NCBI GenBank assembly: GCA_958298945.1
Contig: OY282605.1
Span: 6,905,811-6,969,810 of the forward strand
Length of the DNA stretch: 64,000 bases
Reading direction: 5' to 3'
Source: Atherix ibis
Taxonomy: Eukaryota > Arthropoda > Insecta > Diptera > Athericidae
Part shown: positions 37,901 through 52,900 of the stretch, piece by piece
How the letters are laid out: every line of letters begins with the position of its first letter
Numbering within the stretch: the stretch's first letter is position 1
The notes under the pieces: model-generated
Told to the model about the DNA's origin: nothing
The model's input: only the letters and a program-made list of their open reading frames with translations
Database searches by the model: none
Made by a program: the position numbers and the translations under genes

Positions 37901-40900
37901 GGGCCAACTCTCATTCTAACCTTCTCTTGGGAAAACAATAAATTTAGGCACTCAGTGGCTTGATGTTATTTGTTATTTACTAAAGAAATTATTTTTAAAA
38001 TTGAACTTCTACAATATCTGAATATAATTATATGAAATTTGGAACTTTAAGTTTGTCTACAGAGTTCATGGGTTTGCAGGAAGTTCAAAAATCAAAAGAT
38101 TCTTGGAATTGAATGTATAAATCTAGCCAAATCGAAATGGCTAAAGTTTTCAGGAATTTAATCGTATTATTGTATTTTCAAGAAGATGAAAATGTACAAA
38201 ATACGCAAAAGTACTTAGGATATTTTATTTACTTTAAGGATGGCATGAACTGAATTTAAAAAATTACTTTTATTTTTATTAAATTGGTAAATGTTGAAAA
38301 AGTTTTACAAATTCCCAAGGAATATTATCGCTTTAAGAATTTAATGCAATTTTTATGTTTTTACTTTCACATTTTATTAAATAAATTTGAATTGTGTTCA
38401 CATAGTTTATATTTTTATTAGCAAAATCTAGCAGACACGACGAAAGTTATTACAATTTTTTGTTGTTGTTGTGTAGATATTTTTTTCAATTAGTTAATAT
38501 AATTAATGACGGGCGATTGGAAAAATTCATACTGAAATGATTTAAAGCGATGCCTATTTCGTCTATGAAAACCAATAAATAAAAACGAACGAAAAAATGA
38601 CAATTTTTTTAATACTAATCAATATTATTAAAATGTCCAGTTTTAATGGAATGCCGATTTTGTTTTGTTTTTAATAATGCAAACACACAAAATTAAGCCG
38701 ATCTTGTGTATTCTCGCAATGAACTTACTTTCATCACTTTATCATTGAAAGAGGAAGACTTCTTTTCCCAATCAGCCCACCACTTTCTATTCTGTGAAAA
38801 AGATCGTTTTCTAAAAAGTAACTTAAAATAATTAAAAATTGCTCTTTATTTTAAGCTTAATTTTTTTTTTTAAATCTTAGCTACTGTTTGCAGTTCTTTT
38901 TTTTTAAACTAAAATTAAAGACAAAACGAACGTTAATTGGAATTCGGTAAAGTATTTTAGCCGCTAAGATGTATTTTATTAAAATTTTAATATTTATATA
39001 ATTATGAAATTGTGGTTTAGTTTTTTTTTTTTTGATGAATTTGTTTGAGTGCTTATTATTTACTAGAGAAAAAATTAAAATTCTGTTTCAGTTTTAGTTT
39101 AAGCAGATAAACTTATCATAATAGTAAGCTGATTATGATTTTGAGACTAATTATCAATATATTTTTTATATAATATTTCTTATAAAAACAATTCGGTACA
39201 GTTAAAGAAAACAAAAATTTTGACATATACCTTAGGTACTATAGTAGGTTTCTCTCACTCATACCACCGGAAGTCAAATCAGAAACGTATCTTTTTGTAC
39301 CCTGATTTCGAACTTCATCGCTATTTGAGCGTTTAATTCTTTAAAATGTTAGCGACCAAATATTTGATAATTTTTGTTAGTTTTTCTTAATGTTATAAAT
39401 TGAATTATTCTTTAAATTTTACAGTTAATATAAAAATTTACAATAAATTTGAAAAATTATTCAAAAAAAACTTCAGGACGCAAAGCGTTATTGTCAGTAT
39501 ATAAAATATAACATTTTTTTGAATTTATTTTCATATAATTCTAGATACGAAAATATTGGGTTGTTCGGAAAGTTTTTTCCCAACAGAGGAATTAATTCTA
39601 TTTTCTCACAACCAACTTCACACTTAATCCGTATAATCATATGTATTTTGACAGCTGACATAGCAAGGCATGCTTGTGAAAAAATTCGATTGATTCTGCA
39701 TAGTAGTTTTTGGTTGATACCCTTTTAAATATGGAAAGTGAAAAACTGCATTTATCGGCATATTTTACTTTTTTACTATAGAAAAGATAAAAATTGTCTA
39801 TGGAGAAGATGTGTTAAGTGAGCACCAGTGCCGAAACTGATTTGCAAAATTTCGATCCGGCAATTTTAATCTCGAAGATGCACCACGTTCTGGAAGGACA
39901 GTTGAAGCTGATAAAGACACAATAAAGGTATTAATTGATGCAAACTGGCGAATAACAACTCGTGAGATCGCTGAGAGATTAAATTTATCGAATTCGACCG
40001 TTTATAATCATTTGAAACGGCTAGGTTTTATCTCCAAACTCGACATAAGGGTTCCTCATCTTCTTACGGAAAAAAATTTGTGCCGTCGTATTGACGTTTG
40101 TGATTTGCTTCTCAAACGCCAAGACAATGATCCATTTTTTAAGCGTATCATCACTGGGGACGAGAAATGGGTTGTCTACAACAATGTTAAGCGCAACAAA
40201 TTCTGGAATAGACAAGATGAACCGGCTCAAAGTACTTCGAAAGCCAATATTCATCAAAAAAAAGGTTATGCTATCTGTTTGGTGGTATTTCAAAGGAATC
40301 GTTTATTTTGTGCTTCTACCGACTAACACAACGATCAATTCTGAAGTGTACTGTCATCAGGTGGACAAATTTAATGATTCACTTAAAGAAAAAAAGGCCA
40401 GAATTTTTGGATAATGCGAAATTACATACAAGTTCGACCACTCGGCGAAAGCTTTCAGAGTTTGGATGGGATATACTGTCCCAGACCTAGCACCTTCCGA
40501 TTACCATTTGTTTCGGTCCCTACAAAAATTTTTAGACGGTAAAACGTTGAATTCAAATGAGGAGGTGAAAAATCACTTGGATCAGTTTTTTTGGCAGCAA
40601 AGAACAAAAATTTTATGAGCGTGGAATCATGCTACTGCCTGAAAGATGGCAAAGGATATTGGATCAGACTGGACAATATTTAATTGAATAAAATATTAAT
40701 TCACTATAAGAAAATCGTCTTTCATTTTTATTTTAAAAAAACGAAATTACTTTCCGAACAATCCAATAATAATCCAATTAATAAATAATAGAGAAAAAGC
40801 TAAATTTTAGTTAACTAACAAGAATTCATTTAAACAATTTATATATATATTTTTGTGTTGCTTAATTTTTACAACACAAAAATATATAATTACAGGTAAC

Positions 40901-43900
40901 CCTCTTATAACACGGTAGATAGGTTTATAAAACGTGTTATAAAAGAATAGAAGCCAGTATAAAATGAGGGGATGCGTTCCGAAAACTTGTTATAATGAAA
41001 TTTTTTTTTTTCGAAAAACATGCATAAACAAAAAAATTCTGTACTCCTTTAAGTCAAACTGCTCTTAATAAATTTATTCCTTATCACTGCTTAACACAAT
41101 GAGGCAAGATTCTTCTGCCCTCTTTAAAAAAAATCTGTTATTGTAGTCTGTTTGCTGGACATTACAAAGGTTGTTGTAAATCTCACTGTAATTTTGTAGC
41201 TTCCGTTTAAATTGTTGGCTTTTTTAGGCGCCAAAATTTTTTAGATTCAAGTGTTTTGGCTAAGGTTAATCTTTTCTGTAGCTTTTTTTAAGGTAAACGT
41301 ATTTGTTAATTCCACATTTTTTATCAGAGCTATTGTCTTCAGAATTGTTATGGTTAATATATATTTTTAAATCCTCCTTTCTAAACACTTGGAACACAAA
41401 ATATATACTAAATGATGTACACAATTTTTATTTCAAACCAAAATCTCGGTGTAAGATAATTTCCCCGAATTTTACTTTATTTTCTATGCTTAAATTGCTA
41501 TAAACAAAATTACATATTGTATACTACGTACACACTATGAGGAACTCCCAAAATTCGACTAAATTGTATTTCTGATTCCAGGAGATTCGCACTACGGCAT
41601 AGTTAGTAATTTAATTTTTTTGTTATGCGTGGGTTTTTATAAATTCATTAAGGTAATCGTCGAATTGAAATAAGCATAAAATATAAATAATAAACTGAGA
41701 GGATTTGAAAATACATAAAAGTGTCAAGTTGCTATTGAAAAACCCGATATTTCGTTACTTGGAATTGTGTTAAATTTATTGAATTAGGCGTTTTTAATCA
41801 TTGAAGTGTAATTTGTCGTTATCTTCAGAATTGTGTTCAAAACTTTTCTGTATTAGAATGAAATCGTATTGTAGGAGGGTTACCTGCATTTGGCGGCTGG
41901 GCTATTAATGTTTAAGGCAGTGATGGTTTTATTCTTTTTTTTCATTCATACTTTTAACAAATAAATATAGAAAAAACTCTATTTAAAATGATAAATAAAA
42001 TATCATTTCCCAATTAAAGAGTATTTACATAAAAATAAAAAAAATTACCCAAAACAAAATTTAATAAATAAGGTCATATATAGGGTTTTCCAATAAGAGT
42101 GATATGATTTCTAAGTGACGTTTCGGCCATTTGTAATATGTCATGATCTGTCATTTTTTCGTCATTGTATTTAGTAATGTTTACAATTTTATTATGGAGA
42201 GATATACGCAAGAACAACGTTTATAAATTATTCAATTTTATTATCAAAATAATCGTTCTCCAATTGCAACTTTTCGTGCGCTCCGATGAGGCTCACTTTC
42301 ATCTGAGTGGTGCGGTAAATAAACAAAACTGTCGATTCTGGTGCGAAGACATCCACAAATTATTCATGAACACCCATTACATTCATCTAAATTGACAGTT
42401 TGGTATGGTTTTTGGTCTGGTGGAATCATCGGTCCATACTTCTTTCGAAATGAAGCTGGTAACACCGTTACTATCAATGAAGAGCGGTATAGATCGATGA
42501 TAACCAATTTTTTATGGCCGAAATTGGAAGAAGTTGATCTTGACAGCATCTGGTTCTAACAAAACGGGGCTACGTGCCACACAGCACGTGCAACAACCAA
42601 ATTATTGCGAGAAAAGTTTGGAGATTCGATTATTTCAAGAAATTGTGACATTGAATGGCCTCCAAGAAGTTGTGATTTAACACCATTAGACTATTTAAAG
42701 TGATTGGTCTTTAACAATAAACCAGACTCTCTTCAAGCTTTAGAAGTCAATATTGAACGTGCTATTCATGACATACGACTTGATTTAGTGGAAAAAGTGC
42801 TCGAAAATTGGGTTCATCGAATTCATTCCTGCAAAAGAAGTCGTAGAGGCCATTTGAATTACGTTTTATTCAGAACTTAATTGTATCGATTGTACTTCAC
42901 ATTAAATTAAAAACATTTGAATTTCCTTAACAATTAGTGTGTTTTTTTAAAAAGAAAATCATATCACTCTTATTCGAAAACCCTTTATCTCGCAAGTAGT
43001 GGCCATTTTCTGCTTTGCAAATTCCAGCTTCTTCGAAAACATTTTCCATAGCTTTTCGTAAAATTTCTGGTGCTATAGACCTGCAATTTAACTTTATACA
43101 CAGGGTGGTGCAAAATTAACGCTGTAGTTTGAATTTTTTGTAATATTTTTATTTAACCGATAATTATTATTTATAAATTGTTGTTTGGTGTGAATATAGT
43201 TTATTAATGGGGAATATTTTTGGTTTAATTATAAAAAAATGATATCTCGCAAGTGGTGCCCATTTTCTGCTTGGCACATTCCAGCTCCTTCAAAAACATT
43301 TTCCATAACTTTTCGCAAAATTTCAGGTGCTTCAGGTGCAAACTAACTAAGTATTATATACACTATATACACAGGGTGGTACAAAATGAACGTTGTGGTT
43401 TGATTTTTTTGTAATATTTTTATTTAACTGATAATTATTATTTATATTTTTTTGGGTGTAAATATAGTTTATTAATGAGGAATATTTTTGGTTTAATTAT
43501 GAAAAAAATAATATCTCCCAAGTGGTGGTCATTTTCTGCTTTGCAAATTCCAGCTTCTTCGAAAACATTTTCCATAGCATTTCGCAAAATTTCAGATGCT
43601 ATGGCCCAGCCTTCACTGAAATTACCCAAAACAGTTGAAATAAAAAATTTATAAGGAATCCGAAAAATAATGTTTATTTTGCGCCATTCTCAAAAAAATT
43701 CGAAAAAAAAACAAATTTCAGCAACAAAATTAATCTAAAGGTCCAATTAGCCCAATCACTATCATAGACTTTATTGATTTGTCTTTTTCCATTTGATAGG
43801 ATTTATAGATTTAAGGGCTGATTCGATGGTATTTGAGATTATTTCCGATCGGCGACACTTGATAAAAATATTCATAACTATTTGTTTGCATATGATTTTT

Positions 43901-46900
43901 GTTTGTTTTAATTTTTAAATTCAAAACATTTGAATTTCCTTAACAATTAGTGTGTTTTTTTTTAAGAAATCATATCAATCTTTTTGGAAAACCCTATATA
44001 TCAATACCCAAAAATATATTGGAAATTTTTATGATAAGCAATATATTATTTTATTTCAATTTACCCAATTTGCTAAAATCAAAGAAACAATCAATTAAAT
44101 ACACGCAACTACCTCTTTTAGTAAGCTACACATATTTAATGGCATTTTTGTATTATTTTTTTTAAAAACCATCAATAAATATAATTAATTTCTAAATGTT
44201 AAAATCAATTTTGAGAAAAAATTACCCAATTCCAAATCAAATTGGAAACGAAAATGTTATATTAAAATATTTGAAAAATAAATCTTAAATTATTTTAATT
44301 CATAAACGAACGATTTTTCTCATTGGATTTGAATATTTTCAAAAGAGAATTTTTAAAAAATAATATCAGCAATTGGTAAGCAATTCAACTCGTAGTCATA
44401 CTTGTAAGCAGTTCAAATTTCTGAACTGAACTTATCTCTAAAGCGTTAGGAAAAACAGTTGGCGCCATCTTATTGAAAACGAATGTAAACTGTTAGCATT
44501 TCCTAAGTGTATGCTTAGATTAAAGAACTACTGCATAGATTCTTTCTTTGTATGAGATCTATTCAAAAAGTATCGTGAATTTTGTGTTTTTTTTCAAAAA
44601 TTATTTATTTATTCATGAATTTCTATTTTGTCCCCTTCAAAGTAATCCCCACCAGATATTATACACTTATGACAACGTTTTTTCCAATCCCAGATCTTGT
44701 TCAGCTCCTCCTTCGATGCCGTCTTTATCTCCTCAATCGTAGCGTAGCGTCGTCCTTTCGTGGGGCTCTTCAGTGTCGGGAACAAGAAAAAGTCACAGGG
44801 GGCCAGATATGGAGAATACGATGGCTACGGCATTATTAGTGTGTTGTTTTTGACCAAAATTCGCGCACAAGTAACGATGCCTGAGCAGGGGCGTTATCAT
44901 AGTGCAAAAGCCAATTTCTGTTCTTCCGCAAATCCGGGCGTTTCTGGCAGATTGCTTCGCGCAACTTGCGCATAACTTAAAGGTAATATTCCTTATTGAC
45001 CGTTCTACCCTGTGGCAAGAACATGATGCACCACGCCCCTGCAATCAAAGAAAACTGTAAGCAAAACCTTCACATTCGACCGTCCGGCACGCTCTTCGTC
45101 GTTCACATCTTCTCGGCCATCTGAGAACATTTTGTACCACCGATACAAAAAAATTTGATACAGATTCTTTGATCCATGTTTTGGAATGGGCAAAAATCGA
45201 AGATGAGCCAAAGCAAAGCAGCAGTCAAAAATTAACTGAACATTCAAAATGGCCGAACTTGTCGGCATAAGTGAGAGACATGAGTACCAACATAACGTCA
45301 CAAAAAATCCAAAATCGAATATACGTAACCCGCGGAAATTTAAAATTCGCGATACTTTTTCAACAGACCTCGTATTTATGTATACGTGATTTAATGTCTC
45401 GTTCGACTTCTTTTGCGGTAAATCAGAAAATGTGCATAATGAAGTGTAGAATTTTTTGGTGTAGATATAAAATTTTTTTAAAAATTAAATCAAATTATTT
45501 TTTACAAACTTTTTTATATTTGGAATTTTTAAGAAGATATCGGTAAGTTTAATTGCACGTGGGTTTTTGTTTAATATTTAAAATAAGTACGGCGTAGGAG
45601 AACAGTAATAGGGCTTCCTATATCGATTTACATTGAATCTGATGAGTTGTGAGTTGAGAGGGTGAGAAAAAGGATTCTTTGTGTTAGACATTCGGATTGT
45701 AGACTGCTGGATGCTTCACCATAACAACATCTTCTGTTACACGGTCATCTTTATCAACGGATTTTTATCGAAAAAGGGATTTCTGAGTTTTTTTAACACC
45801 TCTATTTACCTGACCTAAGTTCAGGTGACTTTTATTTGTTCTTCAAGATAATAAAAAAAAACATTTAAAAAGGGCGTCATCTTGCTGTAGGCGATTATAG
45901 TTAAAAGGTAACTACTCTTACCCAATGCCACTACTTTAAAGTTTAAAAATAAACACAACAATTCCCCGAACTTTTCAAGTTGAAATTACCGTTTCCAAGC
46001 CGCAATTGTGTTCGAAGCATAAATGGGATATTTTCCATCATCATAAATATAGGGTGGTTCATCTAGCGGTTCCATTTTTACCTACTATTTATTTGAAGTA
46101 CTAAAGTGTTAAATGTCAACGCGAATTGATAGATTGTTAGTTGAAAGTCAGAATTTTACGAAATGGTAATCCATACGCTTGAAGAAAAATGGGAAATATT
46201 GAGAACTTACTTCCAAAGTGGTGAGTCTTCAACCCAAACTGTGAGACAAATTCGTGAAGCGAGTTCGCAAAAATGGTTTATTGGCTGCCAAAGCAACTCG
46301 TTCCCGCTCTAATACAGTGCGTACGACCGAGAATATTGCCGCCGTTGCTGAAAATGTCAGTGATCATCCATCAACATCAACTCGTCACCGTTCTCAGGAA
46401 TTGAACATTTCTCGCACTTCTCTGTTGACAATTTTGCACAAAGACCTCGGTATGAAAGCTTACAAAGTTCAATTAGTCCAACAGCTAAAGCCGCATGACC
46501 ATCGGATGCGTTTTCGGTTTGCCCAATGCGCTCAAGATCAATTGACCGAAGATGAGCATTTTTACCGAAAAAGCATCCTTTCGGGTGAGGCCCATTTCCA
46601 CCTCGGTGGGTATGTCAACAAACAAAATTGTCGCATCTGAGGCTCAGAAAATCCATACGTCACCATGGAAAAGCCGATGCATCCACAACGAGTCACGGTT
46701 TGGTGCGGATTTTGGAGTGGAGGCATCATTGGCCCGTTTTTCTTCGAAAACGATGAAGGAGCCGCCGTTACTGTCAATAGTGAGCGCTATCGTGGCATGC
46801 TCAACGAATTTTTGTTTCCAAAAGTGGACGACATTTGGTTTCAAGAGAAAGGCATGGACGACATTTGGTTTGAACAGGACGGGGCCACTTGCCACACAGC

Positions 46901-49900
46901 CAACGTAACAATCCAACTTTTGGGCACTGCTTTCGAAAACCGAATAATCAGCCGAAATTCTGATGTCAATTGGCCGCCTCGGAACTGTGATTTGAGCCCG
47001 TTGGATTATTTTCTGTTGGGAGCCGTCAAGTATAAATGTTACGCAAGCCATCCAAAGACAATTGAGGCCTTGAAACACGAAATCAAAGTTGCCATTGAAG
47101 AGATACATGCCCGGACAATCGAAAATGTACTGAAAAATTGGGTCGAGCGAATGGGGTATTATAACGCCAGCCGTGGCAGCCATTTAAATGATGTTGTGTT
47201 TCATTCTTAAATTTCAAGATTCAATCTTTTTAATAAAACCGGAAATTTAAAAAAAACATACACTAGTTTTTTTTTTAATAACTTTTTAAAATGGAACTTC
47301 TAAATGGTCCACCCTATACGTGGTGATTTTATAGTAACTAAAACTCAATTTATTATTTAAAATCATGAAATATTAATGTCAAAAATGAATTTGTGGAATT
47401 TTGCGATTTTTATTAATTTGATTGTGACATAAGGCGACAGACAAATTTTTTTGTGAAGAGACATAGATATTCTGGAGTTCTTTAATCTAATGAGTGAGCC
47501 AGGACTACTTTTATATATAAGGTGTAGTAAAAAGTAAACCATTATTTTGCCAATAGATGGCTTTAGGAGTCTGTATCTCCCGTTTTAAAAGTGTGATTGG
47601 GTTACACTAGATGGTGTTAGAAAGATAAGATTTTGTACTCAAAAAACTTTTCATACAGTTTTGTGATTACTTGACTCAGTATTTTTTTAGCACGCGTCAA
47701 AGATGGACACCAACAAAGAGAAAATACGCCATATTTTACAGTTTTTCTTCGATAAAGGCGAAAACGAAAGCCAGGCAGCTGAAAAAGTGAATAGTGTTTA
47801 TGGTCCTGATACTGTAACAGCCAATCACGCGCAATTTTGGTTTTGTCGATTCCGTTCCGGTAATTTTAATGTCAAAGATGCACCACGCTCTGGAAGGCCA
47901 ATTGTCGAAAATGTCGATAAGATAATGGAAACCGTCGAGTCCGACCGTCACGTAAGCACTGTTTCGATTGCCCAGGAGCTAAACATTGCAAAAAAACAAA
48001 AAACCGTTTGGAACCACTTAAATAAGACTGGAAACAAAAAGAAGATCGATAAATGAGTGCCACACGAGTTATCGCAAAAAAACCTCATGGACCGAATTTC
48101 CATCTGCGAATCGCTGCTAAATCGCAACAATATCGATCCATTTCTGAAGCGGATGGTTACTGGTGATGAAAAGTGGGTCACTTACAACAACGTCAAGCGA
48201 CAACGGTCGTGGTCAAATCGCAGTCACCCGGCACAAACGGTGGTCAAGCCAGGATTGACAGCCAGGAAGGTTTTGCTGTGTGTTTGGTGGGACTGGCAGG
48301 GAATCATCTACTATGAGCTGCTCCCCTACGGCCGAACTCTTAATTCGGACCTATACTGTCAACAATTAGACCGTCTGAAAGAAGCAATCGCCCAGAAGCG
48401 GCCAGCTTTGGCCAATAGGAGAGGAATTGTGTTCCATCAGGACAACGCCAGGCCGCATACATCGATAGTGACTCGCCAGAAGTTCCGGGACTTTGGTTGG
48501 GATGTTCTTATGCATCCACCTTATAGTCCGAACCTGGCACCAAGTGATTACCACCTCTTCCTGTCTATGACGATTGATTTTGCAGGTGAAAAATTCGCCT
48601 CAAGAGAAGATTGTGAAAATCGACTGTCCCAGTTTTTGCCAATAGGGACGAGGGTTTCTATGAGAGAGGCATTATGAAATTACCTCCAAAATGGCAACAA
48701 GTTATCGAACCAAACGGTGCATGTTTTACCTAAATCGTATCATTCTATCTATGCTAAATAAAACCTCCAATTTAATGCAAAAATAATGGATTTCTTTTTA
48801 CTACACCTTATATACTATCCTTGACGCCATCTGGCTGGAAAAAAAACAATTTTAAATTAATTAACGAAGCAAAATTTAAGCTTAATTAATTTAAAATAGA
48901 TTTGAATATTTTTAATAAAAAAATGTAATTTTAATCCAAAATGTTTTTTTAATCCAATGAGAATTGGATCTCTCTTCTTCAATAAACAAACATTAATATC
49001 TAATTAGAATAATTTAATAAATTTAAAAACAAACAAACAAAAACTACAGAAAATAACAAACACATACACGTAAATAAAAATAAAACCTATTTTCTGTATA
49101 AAATAAAAATAAATAAATATTATTGGTCCCAAGTCTACTATACAACCGTGCTTTTAAAAAATTACATGGGATACTTTTGTGCTCAAAACGTAAATATATT
49201 TTCATATATGTACGTACAACAATAATACAAATACAATGCAGTAAAAGGATCATTGTGTGATATTTTCTAAATAAAATTTATTATGTGCTATTTTTTTTTA
49301 TTTTTTTTTTTTGGAGGTGGATGTAGATTTTAAAATGAGAAATTATAACGAAAGTACTTTTTGTTGGTCAAGCTGTAAGCCCACAGATTTGGCAAAAGCG
49401 CTTACTCGCTGTAACATGTCCTCGGTGTTGTTCAACAATTGTGTCTTATCGGTGAGGTATCGTTCCAGTTCGATAATTTTATCACTTTGTGCTGACACCT
49501 GTTCGGTAAGTGCCTGAACTTGCATGGCTAGCGATTCCTTTTCACTTTGAAGACGTCTCAGGCGCTCATCAGTATCCTGACGCTGAAATTACAATTAAAA
49601 AAAAAATAATTTTATTAAAAATTAACAAATATCTTTAGAACAAATAACATTAAAATAAATTTAATTTTAAAATAACAAATACAATATGAACAAGATTAAA
49701 GGCTACACACTTTACATAGCATTATTAAAGGATTAATCAATATTACTCTATACAAATCCACTACAAATGTAATAAATATAAGAATAGATTGACAAAGTAA
49801 GTTCAATAAACGATAAAAATCCGTTCAAACTTTATAGCTTCGTATATTCTTTGATTTCCATTGAATAACACTTTCATTCAGTTTATAGTATGTAGTACTC

Positions 49901-52900
49901 TCATTGAATTAATTCCCTTTTGTGTCATAAGATGAAGCCAATATTCCTCGGTGTTCGACTCTTCCTCTTAAGAATATGAGAATAAGTTAGTTGTCGATAT
50001 CAATTATGCTGATGGCGAATATTCCGCCTCAAGAGTAGAATAAAGTGCATTAAGCGCGAAATAAAATTCTTTTATTTCCTTCCAGGGATTTTACCATCTG
50101 AACGAAGGAAAACGCTGCGATTATAAAATCGTACCTAACATTAACATACGAGTATGTAGGAACATTGTTACTAGGTTGGTTTTATACCTTTCCCAAGATG
50201 GTACTCTCTTAGAAATAGGTAAACATCCACCAGAGATATGTGTTGCACATTAAATGAAATGTACTTTAAGTGTTTCACCAAGAAAAACACACACAAAAAA
50301 ACCAAAAACAAATTCATAGCGTAGGTGAGATTGTTAGCTTAGAAATTGGAGAATATTCCAATAAATGTTTTTGCTAACACATTTTTCTATGGTACAATTT
50401 TCATTAGAAAAAAATAACTGATAAAATAAAAATAGAAAGGATTTTATGTGTGAGTATATAAAAATATGGAAAATGTATAATTAAAGGTTGCTTTTTATGC
50501 AACCATTTATAGAAGAAAAAAAGTATACATAAAAAATTGCAAACTTTTCAGATTATTGGAACATTACAAATGAATGAACATACGAGGGTCGTTCAATAAG
50601 TCCTTAGAAAATCCGAGAAATTGCGCTCGTAGTGTCGGTAAAGATTTTTTTTTTGTAAGTATCATTATCGACAGAAAAGCTGTCGATAATTTCAGCTCGA
50701 TCCATAGCGTAGGTCAATTTCTATCGTCGATTTAAGTTAACGACATTTATTTGTGCATAACAAAGGAAAAAAGCGAGTTTAGGACTGTCATCAAACATCT
50801 CCATTTGAAAGGCTTATGTTAAGCCCGAAAGAAATCAAAACCGAGTTGGATGCAGTTCATGGCACATTTGCACCTGTGTTTGCAACGGTTTACAATTGGG
50901 TGAATGAATTTAAACGTGGCCGTTCATCCACAAAAGATGAACATCGTTCAGGACGCCCAGTTGAGGTGTCCACGATCTGATTTTGAACGATCGGCGAATT
51001 AAAGTGCGCGAATTAGTTGAGGCCACGGGCATATCACAAGGTACAGTCGCTTCAATTTTGCATGAAAAATTGTCTGTGAAAAAAATTTCGGCAAGATGGG
51101 TGCCGCGTTTGCTCTCAGAGGAGAATAAGCGCAATCGTGTAGTGGACTCTGAGGCTATGTTGGCACTCTTTCATCGCAATCCTGCCGAATTCCTTCGTCA
51201 ATATGTCACTGTGGACGAAACCTGGATACACTACTACACTCCAGAAACGAAGAAACAGTCATCACTGTGGATTTTCAAGGGTGAACGGGCTCCGAAGAAG
51301 GCAAAAACTGTGCCATCGGCCGGCAAGGTGATGGCCACGGTCTTTTGGGATTCGCAGGGCATCATTTTTATCGACTACTTGGAAAAAGGAAAAACAATAA
51401 CAGGAGCGTATTACGCGTCGTTATTGCAACGGTTGAGCGAGGAAATCAAAGAGAAACGCCCCCATTTGAAGAAGAAAAAAATCCTCTTGCATCAGGACAA
51501 TGCGCGTGTGCACACCTGCGCTGTTTCCATGGCCAAAATTGTGGAATTGAGAATGGAATTGTTGCAGCATCCCGCTTATTCACCAGATTTGGCCCCGAGT
51601 GACTATTTTCTTTTCCCCAATCTGAAGAAATGGCTTGGCGGACGACGGTTCACTTCCAACGAGGACGTCATTGCTCAAACGGATGAGTATTTTGCAGAAC
51701 TTCCGAAATCCTATTTTTTGGACGGGATAAAAATTTTGGAAAAACGGTTGGAAAAGTTTATAGAGCTAAAAGGAGATTATGTTGAAAAATAAAAAATTTT
51801 TTTTTCAAAAAGTTTTTTTCCATCTTTTTCTAAGGACTTATTGAACGACCCTCGTACTTGGAATTTTTAAAAGGAATTTTATAGATAAAGAAAAATATTT
51901 CTCAAAATTTGATATATTGTAGTTAATCAATGGTTAAAGTTTGACAAATTTCAAGCAGTGATCGTTGAAAATATTTCAATTATTTTCAATTTTTCTATTA
52001 CATTTATTTGCAGATTACTCATAATTTTATTTCAAAATTCATGTCATACCATATTTTTAAGCACTGTGTGTATTTACTCAAATGGTTTTTTTTTTAGAAT
52101 ATCTAGTCATAGCTGAATATATTTGGGGAAAAAAAAGAGAAAATGAATATACTTTTAATGTTTCGAATATGTTTAAGCATTACAGACTATTACCACCGTT
52201 TAGCCTAGCATAACGTAAATACTAGATGGTAAATTATTATCCTGTCAAAATTCATTTGGGAATATTTATCAGTAGAATTTTAGCTATAAATTATCAAAAC
52301 TAATGTGCTAGTAGATTGCAAATGCTTGTATAAATTTAGATCAGTACCAAATATCAATAACCCTATGGAAATAAATTGAATATACATATTTCGAATACTT
52401 GGTAAAATTATTATTATTATTACTATTTGTGGTATATAAATTTTGATTGTAATAAATATATTTGTTTGGAATTTATTATGGAATGGAAATTCGTATTTAA
52501 GAAGAAAATGTTAACTTTTGTTAATGACTAATAACATATTTCCATGGGATTGTATTTTATTGTAGTTTATAAACATTATATTGGTTGATAAGAAATATTC
52601 TTCTGGATGAATAAATCCAGAACTTTACAAAGAGTTAATTAATTAATAGAATATCGATATTTATTTATCATATTATCTACTTAAGTCAATATCGTTAAGA
52701 AAGTTTTCAAAATACTGGGGGTATAAGCTTAAATATGCTGTTTGGTCATAGATGGCGTGAGTGAGCGTATTAAGCTACCATGGGCACGCCATACTTTTTA
52801 GTTATGAGTTTGACATCTGTCAACATTAATCAGTACACATTGTCAGCAATTTCGTACAACAACATACATTTTTCCTTTGGTAATCATGTCTAGTTTTGTG

